NCBI GenBank assembly: GCA_039819065.1
Contig: JBCBSS010000098.1
Span: forward strand, 1 to 29,537
Source: JBCBSS01 sp039819065
Lineage (GTDB): Bacteria > Bacteroidota > Bacteroidia > Cytophagales > Cyclobacteriaceae
Direction: 5' to 3'
DNA length: 29,537 nucleotides
In this document: positions 8,045 through 14,456 of the stretch, in pieces
How positions within the stretch are numbered: the stretch's first letter is position 1
Layout of the letters: every line of letters starts with the position of its first letter
Made by a program: the position numbers and the translations under genes
The notes under the pieces: model-generated
Databases searched by the model: none
What the model was told of the DNA's origin: nothing
Seen by the model: the letters and a program-made list of their open reading frames with translations, nothing else

Positions 8045-9100
8045 CTAGGCGACTGTACCCTGACAGCTAGATCCTGCACCGGCCGTACAACCGTAGCAAT
8101 GCTGACTGGTCACAATCGTGCGCTGCGATAGCTTTTCAAGGTCAAATTCACTTATGTGCTGGCCGGCTTCCGGTGCTACTCTAAGATTGAGCATTTGGTT
8201 GAAATCACAATCATACATATATCCCAGGTAATCGATTGAGATAGTATTCTTGCACATTACTCCTTGTACTGCTGCCGGATTGAAAGCTTCTACCAGCTTT
8301 TCCATGTACTCCTCATAATTCTCAGTTGCGATCAAAAAATCTAAAAATCGACTGATGGGTAAATTGGTTATGGTGAAGAGGCTATTAAAGTCGATATCAA
8401 AATTATCTCTCAACTGCTTCTTGAAATCCCGCTCCAGTTCCCCCTGATCTGTGGGCAAAAATGCCCCGCTTGGATTATAGACTAAATCAAGGATTAAGCC
8501 TGAACTCTCTATACCGTAACCTACTTCATTGAGCATTTTCAACGCTTCAATTGACTTAGAAAACACGCCATCGCCACGTTGTCGGTCTGTTTTGTTGGCA
8601 TTATAGAATGGAAGAGATGAAACTACTCTGACATTATTATCCCTAAAGAATTGAGGAAGGTCATAGTATTTTGGATTTGACCGGATGATAGTGAGATTCG
8701 ATCTTACAATTATTTCCTTTACCCCTCTTTTATTTGCACCTTCTACGAACCATCTAAAATCCGGGTTCATTTCCGGTGCCCCACCTGTCAGGTCCAGCGT
8801 GTGAATACCGGTCTTTTCTATCACATCAAGGCACATCTGCATGGTTTCCCTGGTCATGATCTCCTTACGATCTGGGCCAGCGTCAACATGGCAGTGTTTG
8901 CACACCTGATTGCACATGTAACCTACATTGACTTGGAATATTTCTATTGCATTGGGTTTCAGAGGATATTGACCCAAGTCACTTACCTTATCTTCAAAAG
9001 TGGGCAGACTGCCATCCTCAAACAATCCACCATTCAATACTTGTAATTGCTTATCAGTGCTTGAAAGCTCATGAGCTCTTGCACTCAAAGATTTGATCAT
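8045..9100 (-). CDS. arsS: Arsenosugar biosynthesis radical SAM enzyme ArsS
   Basis: A 351-residue radical SAM enzyme. The cluster motif CxxxCxxC is at Cys63-Cys67-Cys70 (MCNQVCKHCHVDAGPDRKE), followed by the SAM-contacting LDLTGGAPEMNP. The C-terminal part has further cysteines (MCKNTISIDYLGYMYDCDFNQML and CYGCTAGAGSSCQG), fit for a second metal or substrate site, as is usual in this family. ArsS enzymes join the 5'-deoxyadenosyl group of SAM to a dimethylated arsenic species, giving a dimethylarsinoyl-adenosine precursor of arsenosugars. Length and the full C-terminus agree with the family. It follows the AhpD-like gene by 19 bp and precedes the purine phosphorylase gene by 56 bp, within one operon. 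Confidence 0.95.
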   Translation of the reverse strand: MIKSLSARAHELSSTDKQLQVLNGGLFEDGSLPTFEDKVSDLGQYPLKPNAIEIFQVNVGYMCNQVCKHCHVDAGPDRKEIMTRETMQMCLDVIEKTGIHTLDLTGGAPEMNPDFRWFVEGANKRGVKEIIVRSNLTIIRSNPKYYDLPQFFRDNNVRVVSSLPFYNANKTDRQRGDGVFSKSIEALKMLNEVGYGIESSGLILDLVYNPSGAFLPTDQGELERDFKKQLRDNFDIDFNSLFTITNLPISRFLDFLIATENYEEYMEKLVEAFNPAAVQGVMCKNTISIDYLGYMYDCDFNQMLNLRVAPEAGQHISEFDLEKLSQRTIVTSQHCYGCTAGAGSSCQGTVA

Positions 9101-9119
9101 AGTGTCTGTAAATTAGTAA

Positions 9120-9455
9120 TTACATGGACAGCTTTTTCACTTGGTTCATCATTTGCACACCATGAACAAGTGCTGCTCCTCCTTTTATCGCAGCGGCTAC
9201 GTGAACAGCTTCCATCATCTGCTCTTCTGTTGCACCTTTCTCAAGAGACGAAGAAGTATATGCATCTATACAGTAAGGACATTGTTCAGCATGTGCTACC
9301 GCTAACGCGATAAGTGACTTTTCTCTGGGAGTTAATGCTCCCTCCTTGAATACCTCTCCGTACCAATCAAAAAATTTTTCTGCCAGTTTTGGCTCAAATT
9401 CAGATATGTTTCCAAATTTCTTAAGGTCGGCTGGGTTATAGTAAGTTTTATCCAT
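9120..9455 (-). CDS. Arsenosugar-associated AhpD/CMD-like protein
   Basis: Predicted 111 residues from MDKTYYNPADLKKFG. I prefer this ATG (9453-9455) to the earlier one at 9500, because the extra 15 residues (MINFLTLHLINKTNV) do not look like family sequence. It is a carboxymuconolactone decarboxylase/AhpD-type small helical protein with the CxxC pair in AHAEQCPYCIDAYTSS; the His that usually follows the CxxC in AhpD is Tyr here. A protein of exactly this kind is regularly found with arsS and is named arsenosugar biosynthesis-associated peroxidase-like protein. Its reaction is not established; a thiol redox role is likely from the CxxC. It is the first gene of the minus-strand arsenic arm, 19 bp before arsS. 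Confidence 0.88.
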   Translation of the reverse strand: MDKTYYNPADLKKFGNISEFEPKLAEKFFDWYGEVFKEGALTPREKSLIALAVAHAEQCPYCIDAYTSSSLEKGATEEQMMEAVHVAAAIKGGAALVHGVQMMNQVKKLSM

Positions 9456-9520
9456 CACGTTCGTTTTATTGATCAAATGTAATGTTAGGAAATTAATCAC
9501 ATAAGTTGTTTAACATATGT

Positions 9521-9619
9521 GCTAGCGGTCTAAGCTCAACGGCTTAATCCCATTTGACGGTAAGTTATGGGACGTATAACAGCTTACTTGTCGCAGTTGC
9601 GACATCGGAACCCGCTAGC
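9521..9619. other. Cloverleaf-like structured element between the two ars arms
   Basis: Outer stem GCTAGCGG (9521-9528) pairs with CCGCTAGC (9612-9619). Inside are three hairpins: 9531-9535 with 9542-9546 (TAAGC/GCTTA), 9560-9564 with 9583-9587 (GTAAG/CTTAC) extended by 9565-9568 with 9576-9579 (TTAT/ATAA), and 9589-9595 with 9598-9604 (TGTCGCA/TGCGACA). TCCCAT at 9548-9553 can also pair with ATGGGA at 9567-9572, which could make a pseudoknot or an alternative fold. It lies in the likely 5' leader of the minus-strand operon. It matches no RNA family that I can name. A dispersed repeat or recombination site are the other options. Confidence 0.55.
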
Positions 9620-9738
9620 CGTATATCCTTTCTATCCCTCTCAAATCAAGTTATCGCGCTGTTTGTTTTCTGTCATTTTCAAAATGAGTAAATTAAAAAA
9701 ATTACTCATATGTGGAACTTTTGAATCTAATAAGCTAT

Positions 9739-9756
9739 TATCGTAATATTGCGATA
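9739..9756. promoter_or_regulatory. ArsR-type operator before arsR
   Basis: TATCGTAATATTGCGATA is an 18 bp palindrome with one mismatched pair, ending 8 bp before the arsR ATG. A 15-of-18 copy lies before arsI. Its shape and place fit an autoregulatory ArsR site; binding is inferred. Confidence 0.65.
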
Positions 9757-9764
9757 CAATAATT

Positions 9765-10094
9765 ATGGGTACTACTAAAACTGAAAGCTTCAATATCGGA
9801 CAAAACACCATGGCCAATTTGGCCAAAGCATTTGCCCATCCGGCAAGGATCGCCATTATCGAGTACTTGTTAAAAGTGAATAGCTGTGTATGTGGAGATA
9901 TAGTGGATGAACTACCGCTCTCTCAATCTACGGTTTCCCAACATTTGAAAGCCTTGAAGAGTGCAGGTATTATCATGGGAAATATAGAAGGCACCAGTGT
10001 TTGCTATTGTATCGATCGCTCGAAGTGGATGGAAGCCAAAAAAGAGTTTGAGTTGCTCTTTAACAAATTGCCTGAAGACTTCGGCTGTTGCTAA
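9765..10094 (+). CDS. arsR: ArsR-family metalloregulator
   Basis: A 109-residue winged-helix repressor that leaves DNA when As(III) or a similar metalloid binds. The core is AFAHPARIAIIEYLLKVN, then the recognition helix region LPLSQSTVSQHLKALKSAGII, and the wing GNIEGTSVCYCID. Candidate arsenic ligands are Cys41 and Cys43 (SCVCGDI, in the place of the classical ELCVCDL), Cys80 and Cys82, and the C-terminal Cys108-Cys109. The operator palindrome at 9739-9756 lies just upstream, so it probably controls itself. It heads the plus-strand arm arsR-arsI-arsN2-arsC and diverges from the arsenosugar operon. The start gives the normal family length. Confidence 0.92.
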   Translation: MGTTKTESFNIGQNTMANLAKAFAHPARIAIIEYLLKVNSCVCGDIVDELPLSQSTVSQHLKALKSAGIIMGNIEGTSVCYCIDRSKWMEAKKEFELLFNKLPEDFGCC

Positions 10095-10111
10095 AAAAAT
10101 TTGAATTTATT

Positions 10112-10129
10112 AATCGTAATATTACAATA
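10112..10129. promoter_or_regulatory. Second ArsR-type operator, before arsI
   Basis: AATCGTAATATTACAATA matches the arsR operator at 15 of 18 positions, all changes being in the outer arms or at one central base. It lies between the arsR stop and the preferred arsI start at 10142. Its place supports that later start and suggests a second control point. Confidence 0.55.
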
Positions 10130-10141
10130 AAGTTTATGCTT

Positions 10142-10627
10142 ATGAGAACAAATCCATTCCCCAAAATGCATGTGAGCTATTATGTCAGTGACATAGAAGC
10201 TACGATTGACTTTTATAATAGGTTTTTCAATAAATCTGCAGATAAGGTCAAAGAGAATTATGCCAAATATGAACTTGATCAACCTGCTTTGGTCATTTCA
10301 TTTATTGAAAACAAATCAGCCATCAAGCCGAATTTTGGACACTTAGGTTTTCAGGTGCAGACCGTGGAAGCTTTAGAAGGGAAACGTAAAGCGTTGATCG
10401 ATCAGGAAGTCGAAATTGGTTTGGAAGAAAAGGGCACAGCATGTTGCTACGCGGTGCAGGATAAGTTCTGGGTTTCAGACCCGGATAACTACAGGTGGGA
10501 GGTATATTACTTTCACGAAGACAGTGAGTTTAACGATCCCAACTATGAGCTCAAATCAGATGGCAGTTGCTGTGTTCCATCAGCTTCAGCCGAGGAGTGC
10601 TGTGAGCAGCCTTGCGGATGTAGTTAG
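10142..10627 (+). CDS. arsI: ArsI/CadI-family metalloenzyme (C-As lyase type)
   Basis: A glyoxalase-fold, type I extradiol dioxygenase-like enzyme of about 161 residues. ArsI cleaves the carbon-arsenic bond of trivalent methylarsenicals. The metal set is His10 (MHVSYYVSD), His67 (FGHLGFQV) and Glu120 (WEVYYF). The vicinal Cys101-Cys102 in GTACCYAVQDKFWVSDPD matches the substrate-binding Cys pair of known ArsI. A Cys-rich tail follows (GSCCV, EECCEQPCGCS). I start at the ATG at 10142; an upstream ATG at 10088 would overlap the arsR end and run through the second operator. Known relatives also include the cadmium-induced CadI proteins, so the exact substrate is uncertain. It lies 47 bp after arsR. 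Confidence 0.88.
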   Translation: MRTNPFPKMHVSYYVSDIEATIDFYNRFFNKSADKVKENYAKYELDQPALVISFIENKSAIKPNFGHLGFQVQTVEALEGKRKALIDQEVEIGLEEKGTACCYAVQDKFWVSDPDNYRWEVYYFHEDSEFNDPNYELKSDGSCCVPSASAEECCEQPCGCS

Positions 10628-10821
10628 AACTGATTAGGGGATAAAGGAAGCCAGGTAGTAGCTATGCAAGACAAGCATTAATGCCTAGGGCATTTCAATG
10701 TTAGGAAAACGTTAAGTTCATTGCCTTCTTCCTTTATTTCGGATAAATTTCATTTATCTTTGGTAAGATAGGGAGTAAAAATCTGAGGCGGTTCATTGCT
10801 CAATAAGGCCTCTATTGCTAC

Positions 10822-11286
10822 ATGAAAAAAGATATGATCATTATTCGGGAGGCCATACCCGACGACTTCGAAAGTGTAAAAGAAATCTTGAAGTCTGTCG
10901 ACTTACCAGTCTCTGATCTTGATCCCTCCCTTCCTAGTTTCTTGGTGGCATGTTCTTGTATAGACGATGATATTATTGTTGGCGCTGTGGGCCTTGAAAC
11001 TTATGAGCAAGCTGGCCTAATACGCTCCTTGTCTGTGAGAAAAGATTTCCGTGGCAAACATATAGGGGACAAACTGTTTGATGTTGTTTCCATCAATGCT
11101 CATGACAGAGGTGTAACCGATTTGTATTTGCTTACTGAAAGCGCCGATTCTTATTTTTCAAGAAAAGGATTTAAAAGTATACAAAGAAGTACCATTCCCG
11201 AGGGCTTGAAAAAATCAACCCAGTTTACTGATGTGTGCCCCGAAACGGCCACTGCCATGCATAGAAGCATCAACAGAAATATTTAA
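10822..11286 (+). CDS. arsN2: GNAT acetyltransferase ArsN2
   Basis: A 154-residue GNAT-fold N-acetyltransferase found in arsenic operons. The fold is shown by IIIREAIPDDFESVKEIL at the start, the acetyl-CoA loop RSLSVRKDFRGKHIGDKL (R-x-x-G-x-G/I form) and LYLLTESADSYFSRKGFKSIQR. The C-terminal block STQFTDVCPETATAMH is the ArsN2 signature. The related ArsN1 acetylates arsenic-containing glutamine analogues such as phosphinothricin-like toxins; what ArsN2 modifies is not settled. It follows arsI after 194 bp that contain no gene. A TATCTTTG at 10755-10762 in this gap fits the Bacteroidota -7 box TAnnTTTG, but I see no good -33 element, so a separate promoter is only possible. A second ATG at 10834 could also be the start. 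Confidence 0.88.
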   Translation: MKKDMIIIREAIPDDFESVKEILKSVDLPVSDLDPSLPSFLVACSCIDDDIIVGAVGLETYEQAGLIRSLSVRKDFRGKHIGDKLFDVVSINAHDRGVTDLYLLTESADSYFSRKGFKSIQRSTIPEGLKKSTQFTDVCPETATAMHRSINRNI

Positions 11287-11315
11287 CCAACTTCCATTCA
11301 ACAGCCATTCTAAAA

Positions 11316-11732
11316 ATGAAGCAAGTCTTAGTATTATGTACCGGTAACTCGTGCAGAAGCCAAATCGCCGAGGGGTATCTCAAGCACTTTGCCGGGGACA
11401 AGGCAGAAGTTTTTAGCGCGGGGGTAGAAGCCCATGGGGTCAATCCACGAGCTATCTCCACCATGAAAGAGGATGAAATCGATATTTCGAACCACACATC
11501 AAATGTGTTTGACGAATACATGGATAAGGATTTTGATTATGTCATCACAGTTTGCGACAACGCCAAAGAGCGATGTCCTTATTTCCCGGGAAAAGCTGAA
11601 AAGCTACATCATAATTTTCCTGACCCCGCTAAAGCCAAGGGAACTGAGGAAGAAATCATGAGTCAGTTCAGAGAAGTGCGTGAAATGATAAAGTCTTACA
11701 GTCAGGACTTTGTCAATGAGCATTTGAACTAG
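11316..11732 (+). CDS. arsC: Arsenate reductase ArsC, thioredoxin-coupled type
   Basis: A 138-residue arsenate reductase of the low-molecular-weight phosphatase fold, which turns arsenate into arsenite using three cysteines and thioredoxin. The P-loop is Cys8-TGNSCR (residues 8-14), and the redox pair is Cys80 and Cys87 (VCDNAKERCPYFPG), matching Cys10, Cys82 and Cys89 of the S. aureus enzyme. The general acid motif is FPDPAKAKGTEEE (Asp103). It follows arsN2 by 29 bp and ends the plus-strand arm. Its TAG shares a CTAG palindrome with the stop codon of the convergent response regulator gene (4 bp overlap), leaving no room for a terminator between them. No arsenite exporter gene follows. Confidence 0.96.
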   Translation: MKQVLVLCTGNSCRSQIAEGYLKHFAGDKAEVFSAGVEAHGVNPRAISTMKEDEIDISNHTSNVFDEYMDKDFDYVITVCDNAKERCPYFPGKAEKLHHNFPDPAKAKGTEEEIMSQFREVREMIKSYSQDFVNEHLN

Positions 11733-12382
11733 GTTTCGATATAAACCAGTTTGTTCTCAAAGGCATACCTTACCAAACCAACTGTATTACGGGCGCCAGT
11801 CTTCTCCATCATGTTAGAACGGTGGTTATGTATGGTTTTTTCACTGAGTGAAAGGCGATGGCTGATTTCTTTCATCGTCATCTCACAACAGATCATTTTC
11901 AAGATCTCAATTTCGCGCTCTGTAAGCGTTCCGCCTTTCTGTTCGAGAGGGTTGTCATTGCTAATCTTGCCCATTGATGCTTTTCTCATTACATCGGCCA
12001 TGAGATCATTGTAGTAAAAATCATTGGCCAATACTGCATCTATAGCCTTCTTGACTTCCTCAGGATCAGCATTCTTTACCAAGTAACTGTGTACTCCCAT
12101 CTGTATCATTTCGAAAACTACCCGCTCAGATTTGTGCATGGAAAGTACGATGATCTTAACATCCGGGTATCGGTTGAGGATATGTTGGCTGGCATCAATA
12201 CCACTCATGATGGGCATTTCCAGATCCATTAGTATGACATCGGGAGGATCTTTCTTGACCAGTTCAATCATCTCCTTGCCATTATCGGCTTCCTTTATGG
12301 TTTCGATGCTGCGAAAAGACTTCAACAGCTTCACCATACCCTTCCTAAATAAGGTTTGATCGTCAGCGATGTAAAGTTTCAT
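11729..12382 (-). CDS. NarL/FixJ-type response regulator
   Basis: A 217-residue two-component regulator. The receiver domain begins MKLYIADDQTLFRKGMVKLL, with acidic Asp7-Asp8, phosphate acceptor Asp53 (VILMDLEMPIMSG) and the conserved Lys in YLVKNADPEE. The C-terminal LuxR-type helix-turn-helix is LTEREIEILKMICCEMTMKEISHRLSLSEKTIHNHRSNMMEK (about 153-194). It lies 23 bp after the NarX-like kinase gene and is the last of four genes that look like one operon. Its targets are not visible in the window. The regulator is surely the partner of the upstream kinase by position. Its end overlaps the end of arsC by 4 bp, which is neighbourhood only and gives no functional link. Confidence 0.95.
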   Translation of the reverse strand: MKLYIADDQTLFRKGMVKLLKSFRSIETIKEADNGKEMIELVKKDPPDVILMDLEMPIMSGIDASQHILNRYPDVKIIVLSMHKSERVVFEMIQMGVHSYLVKNADPEEVKKAIDAVLANDFYYNDLMADVMRKASMGKISNDNPLEQKGGTLTEREIEILKMICCEMTMKEISHRLSLSEKTIHNHRSNMMEKTGARNTVGLVRYAFENKLVYIET

Positions 12383-12405
12383 AATACCGTAACCTGAAAG
12401 GCAAG

Positions 12406-13212
12406 TTAGCCAACCTGCATTGATAATTCAATCCTAGCCCCACCTTCTTGGTTATTGGAAAAGTCAACGTCCGCATTCAAAAGGCTAGCACGGTTTTCAA
12501 TAGTGTAAAGTCCAATACCTCTGTCCTTACCTGAGCGTTGGTTCACTTCATCCATATCAAAACCAACCCCATCGTCCATTACGGCCAGATTGAGCGTTCC
12601 ATTTTGCCACCCTATTTTTACTTCGATCTTTTGGGCTTGAGAGTGTTTGATGGCGTTATTGATCAATTCTTGAATGATACGATAGACGAGAAGTTCTTTC
12701 TCTTTCTCCAAACGCTTTTCTGCACCCTCTTCTGCAAAACGTACTCGAAGTCCTTTTGGATTATCAATTTTATCACACAACTCTTCAACCGCTTTGGTAA
12801 GGCCAGACATTTCCAACGCCTTGGGCAATAGTTCTTTAGAAATACCTCTTACTGTTTCAATGGTATCGTCAAGCAGGCCTTTGGTATCTGTCAGGGACTC
12901 TGCATCTTCCTGGTTAGCCGAAGCTTCCGGACTAAGTAGATTGAGGTATAGCTTGACCGTGGAAAGCATCGCACCTACTCCATCATGCAATTCAGAAGCT
13001 ATTCGTTCACGCTCTTTTTCCTGAGAATCAATAGTTGCTTTGAGAAGCTTCTTTTGATAATTGGCTTCCATCTCCTGTTTCTCAATCTTGCTCTTTAACA
13101 TGCGTTTTTGGTAGAACAATACGAAGAAGACAATACCGCCTGCTAGAAGGAGCATTCCAGCGGTGCCTATGAATAAGGTCAGAATGAAATCAGACTGTTG
13201 AGCATCGTTCAT
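12406..13212 (-). CDS. NarX/DesK-like sensor histidine kinase
   Basis: A 268-residue kinase with one N-terminal membrane helix (about residues 10-34), a coiled linker, a HisKA_3 dimerisation region with phospho-acceptor His76 (IASELHDGVGAML), and an HATPase domain with N-box IIQELINNAIKHS, G1 DDGVGFD and G2 GIGLYTIENRASLL. There is no extracellular sensor domain of its own. The upstream gene codes a multi-pass membrane protein and overlaps this gene by 4 bp (ATGA at 13209-13212), so sensing may be done by that partner. The downstream NarL-type regulator is 23 bp away. The set is a compact two-component system with extra membrane parts. Confidence 0.94.
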   Translation of the reverse strand: MNDAQQSDFILTLFIGTAGMLLLAGGIVFFVLFYQKRMLKSKIEKQEMEANYQKKLLKATIDSQEKERERIASELHDGVGAMLSTVKLYLNLLSPEASANQEDAESLTDTKGLLDDTIETVRGISKELLPKALEMSGLTKAVEELCDKIDNPKGLRVRFAEEGAEKRLEKEKELLVYRIIQELINNAIKHSQAQKIEVKIGWQNGTLNLAVMDDGVGFDMDEVNQRSGKDRGIGLYTIENRASLLNADVDFSNNQEGGARIELSMQVG

Positions 13213-13871
13213 CTCACGGAAAGCTTAAAACCAACTCTTTCACTTTTGTAATTCAGCCAGAATGCATAAGCAAAAAATAAGTTTTTAGTTGAGTTAAATA
13301 CAGCATTAATTGGCATGTAAAAGCGATGAGTTTGGGGTAGCATTTCGCTGAATATGTATATGAATAGATTACCTGAGAAATAAATCAAAATCGCGGTATT
13401 AAACCAAAAAGCAGGGTATTTTAAAAGGTTTTCAACCTCTAAGTCCTTAATCATCTTAAAGTAAAAACACAGTGATAAGGTTATGAAAATAAAAGCCGAT
13501 GAATATCTTAGACTTTCTATTCTAACGGCTATACCAACTGTCAAAAATTGTATAACACAAAGCAATATATATCCTACCATTAAGATATTGATGACTTTAT
13601 AAATTGCTTGGTTATCGAATAATCGTCTAAATATTAAGCCGAGCAAAAGGAATTGAAAAAGATTGTACAGATTGCCTGAAATAGGTACAATTCGTGCCGA
13701 TATAAAAGGAACAAAGTCCCCGAGGGCAGAAGTTATTACAAGAAGCCCAAGTAGTCTAATCAAAGAATTCCTGGACTTCCAGTTAATTATAAAAATCGTT
13801 AGGGGTACTAGGACCGAAAACACAGAAACATAATACAGTTTTGAAGAAATTGATCCTAGTAACATAATCAC
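13209..13871 (-). CDS. Multi-pass membrane protein of the signalling operon
   Basis: A 220-residue protein with about six or seven hydrophobic segments (near residues 12-29, 37-53, 66-83, 93-113, 123-138, 155-174 and 193-206). It has no catalytic motif that I recognise. The segment pattern with short loops, and conserved-looking LYNLFQFLLLGLIFRR and YPAFWFNTAILIYFSGNLF, is familiar from Bacteroidota proteins encoded next to NarX-like kinases. Because the kinase has only one membrane helix and its gene overlaps this one by 4 bp, this protein is a candidate sensor or signal transducer for it. It begins 10 bp after the small 120-residue gene. The function is inferred from position only. Confidence 0.8.
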   Translation of the reverse strand: MIMLLGSISSKLYYVSVFSVLVPLTIFIINWKSRNSLIRLLGLLVITSALGDFVPFISARIVPISGNLYNLFQFLLLGLIFRRLFDNQAIYKVINILMVGYILLCVIQFLTVGIAVRIESLRYSSAFIFITLSLCFYFKMIKDLEVENLLKYPAFWFNTAILIYFSGNLFIYIFSEMLPQTHRFYMPINAVFNSTKNLFFAYAFWLNYKSERVGFKLSVR

Positions 13872-13881
13872 TCAAGTTAAG

Positions 13882-14244
13882 TTAGCCATCCCCCAAGGGG
13901 TCGTCTCCCTCTGGACATACTGTTGGGCAGGTAGCAGAGTCGTCAGCAATAATTCCACTCGCACCATCTTTTCCACCAACCTCACTAGGAAGAATATTGT
14001 TGTGATCTGCTTTAGCGCCGACTAATAATAATTGTTTTTCTCCGTCATCATTAAGACCATAATAGATGCGAATACCTTTACATCCTTCCTCCGCTAAAAT
14101 ATCATTAATAATATCACAACCAAAGAAGTGTGCTTTAATTGGATTTTTTTCACCGTTTTCTCGACATTGTTCTCGGTACCTTTTTGTCCATCTTTTTGCT
14201 TTTCTTAAATCGATAGGCTTGCCTTCTGTTCCATTAAAAGCCAT
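13882..14244 (-). CDS. Small cytosolic protein heading the two-component operon
   Basis: A 120-residue soluble protein without signal peptide or membrane helix. A basic N-terminal helix (LRKAKRWTKRYREQCRENG) is followed by a predicted small alpha/beta part (AHFFGCDIINDILAEEGCKGIRIYYGLNDDGEKQLLLVG) and an acidic tail with two close cysteines (SATCPTVCPEGDDPLGDG). The KGIRIYYGLNDDGEKQL block looks like a conserved core. I do not know a function. It is the first of four close genes (gap of 10 bp to the membrane protein gene), upstream of the kinase and regulator. This place makes it a possible signal, ligand or accessory factor of that system. It is certainly a real gene from its position and coherent sequence. 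Confidence 0.75.
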   Translation of the reverse strand: MAFNGTEGKPIDLRKAKRWTKRYREQCRENGEKNPIKAHFFGCDIINDILAEEGCKGIRIYYGLNDDGEKQLLLVGAKADHNNILPSEVGGKDGASGIIADDSATCPTVCPEGDDPLGDG

Positions 14245-14456
14245 AACTATTTGGGGTTTATAGGTTTAAACATTGTTTTCAATGCAGAAAATAACAAATT
14301 TTTTCAACGTTTTCTTAAAAAATTAAAGATTTCGGCAAAAACTTTATAAAAACAAATCATTATCTATTTGTTATTGAAATAGGCATCAAATTGACGTTCT
14401 CTTTAAGAGATTAATAATCAAATGGCACAAATACTGAATTTTATCAAAAATCAAAT

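Noticed and set aside
9512..9626. Integron attC-like site in the ars intergenic region
   Set aside because: GTTTAAC occurs at the left edge, but the right edge lacks the matching GTTRRRY, and the fold is a multi-hairpin cloverleaf rather than one long imperfect hairpin. No cassette or integrase is near.
9641..9856. 71-residue minus-strand frame over the arsR start
   Set aside because: It covers the palindromes and the ArsR operator and has no coding character; the arsR frame on the other strand is a clear family member.
10628..10821. Riboswitch or small gene between arsI and arsN2
   Set aside because: A TAAAGGAAG/CTTCCTTTA inverted pair about 80 bases apart and a possible -7 box are present, but no known riboswitch core or coding frame can be made out.
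14398..14410. TCTCTTTAAGAGA palindrome before the SRPBCC gene
   Set aside because: A 6-1-6 palindrome in very AT-rich DNA with no second copy or promoter context; too weak to call an operator.
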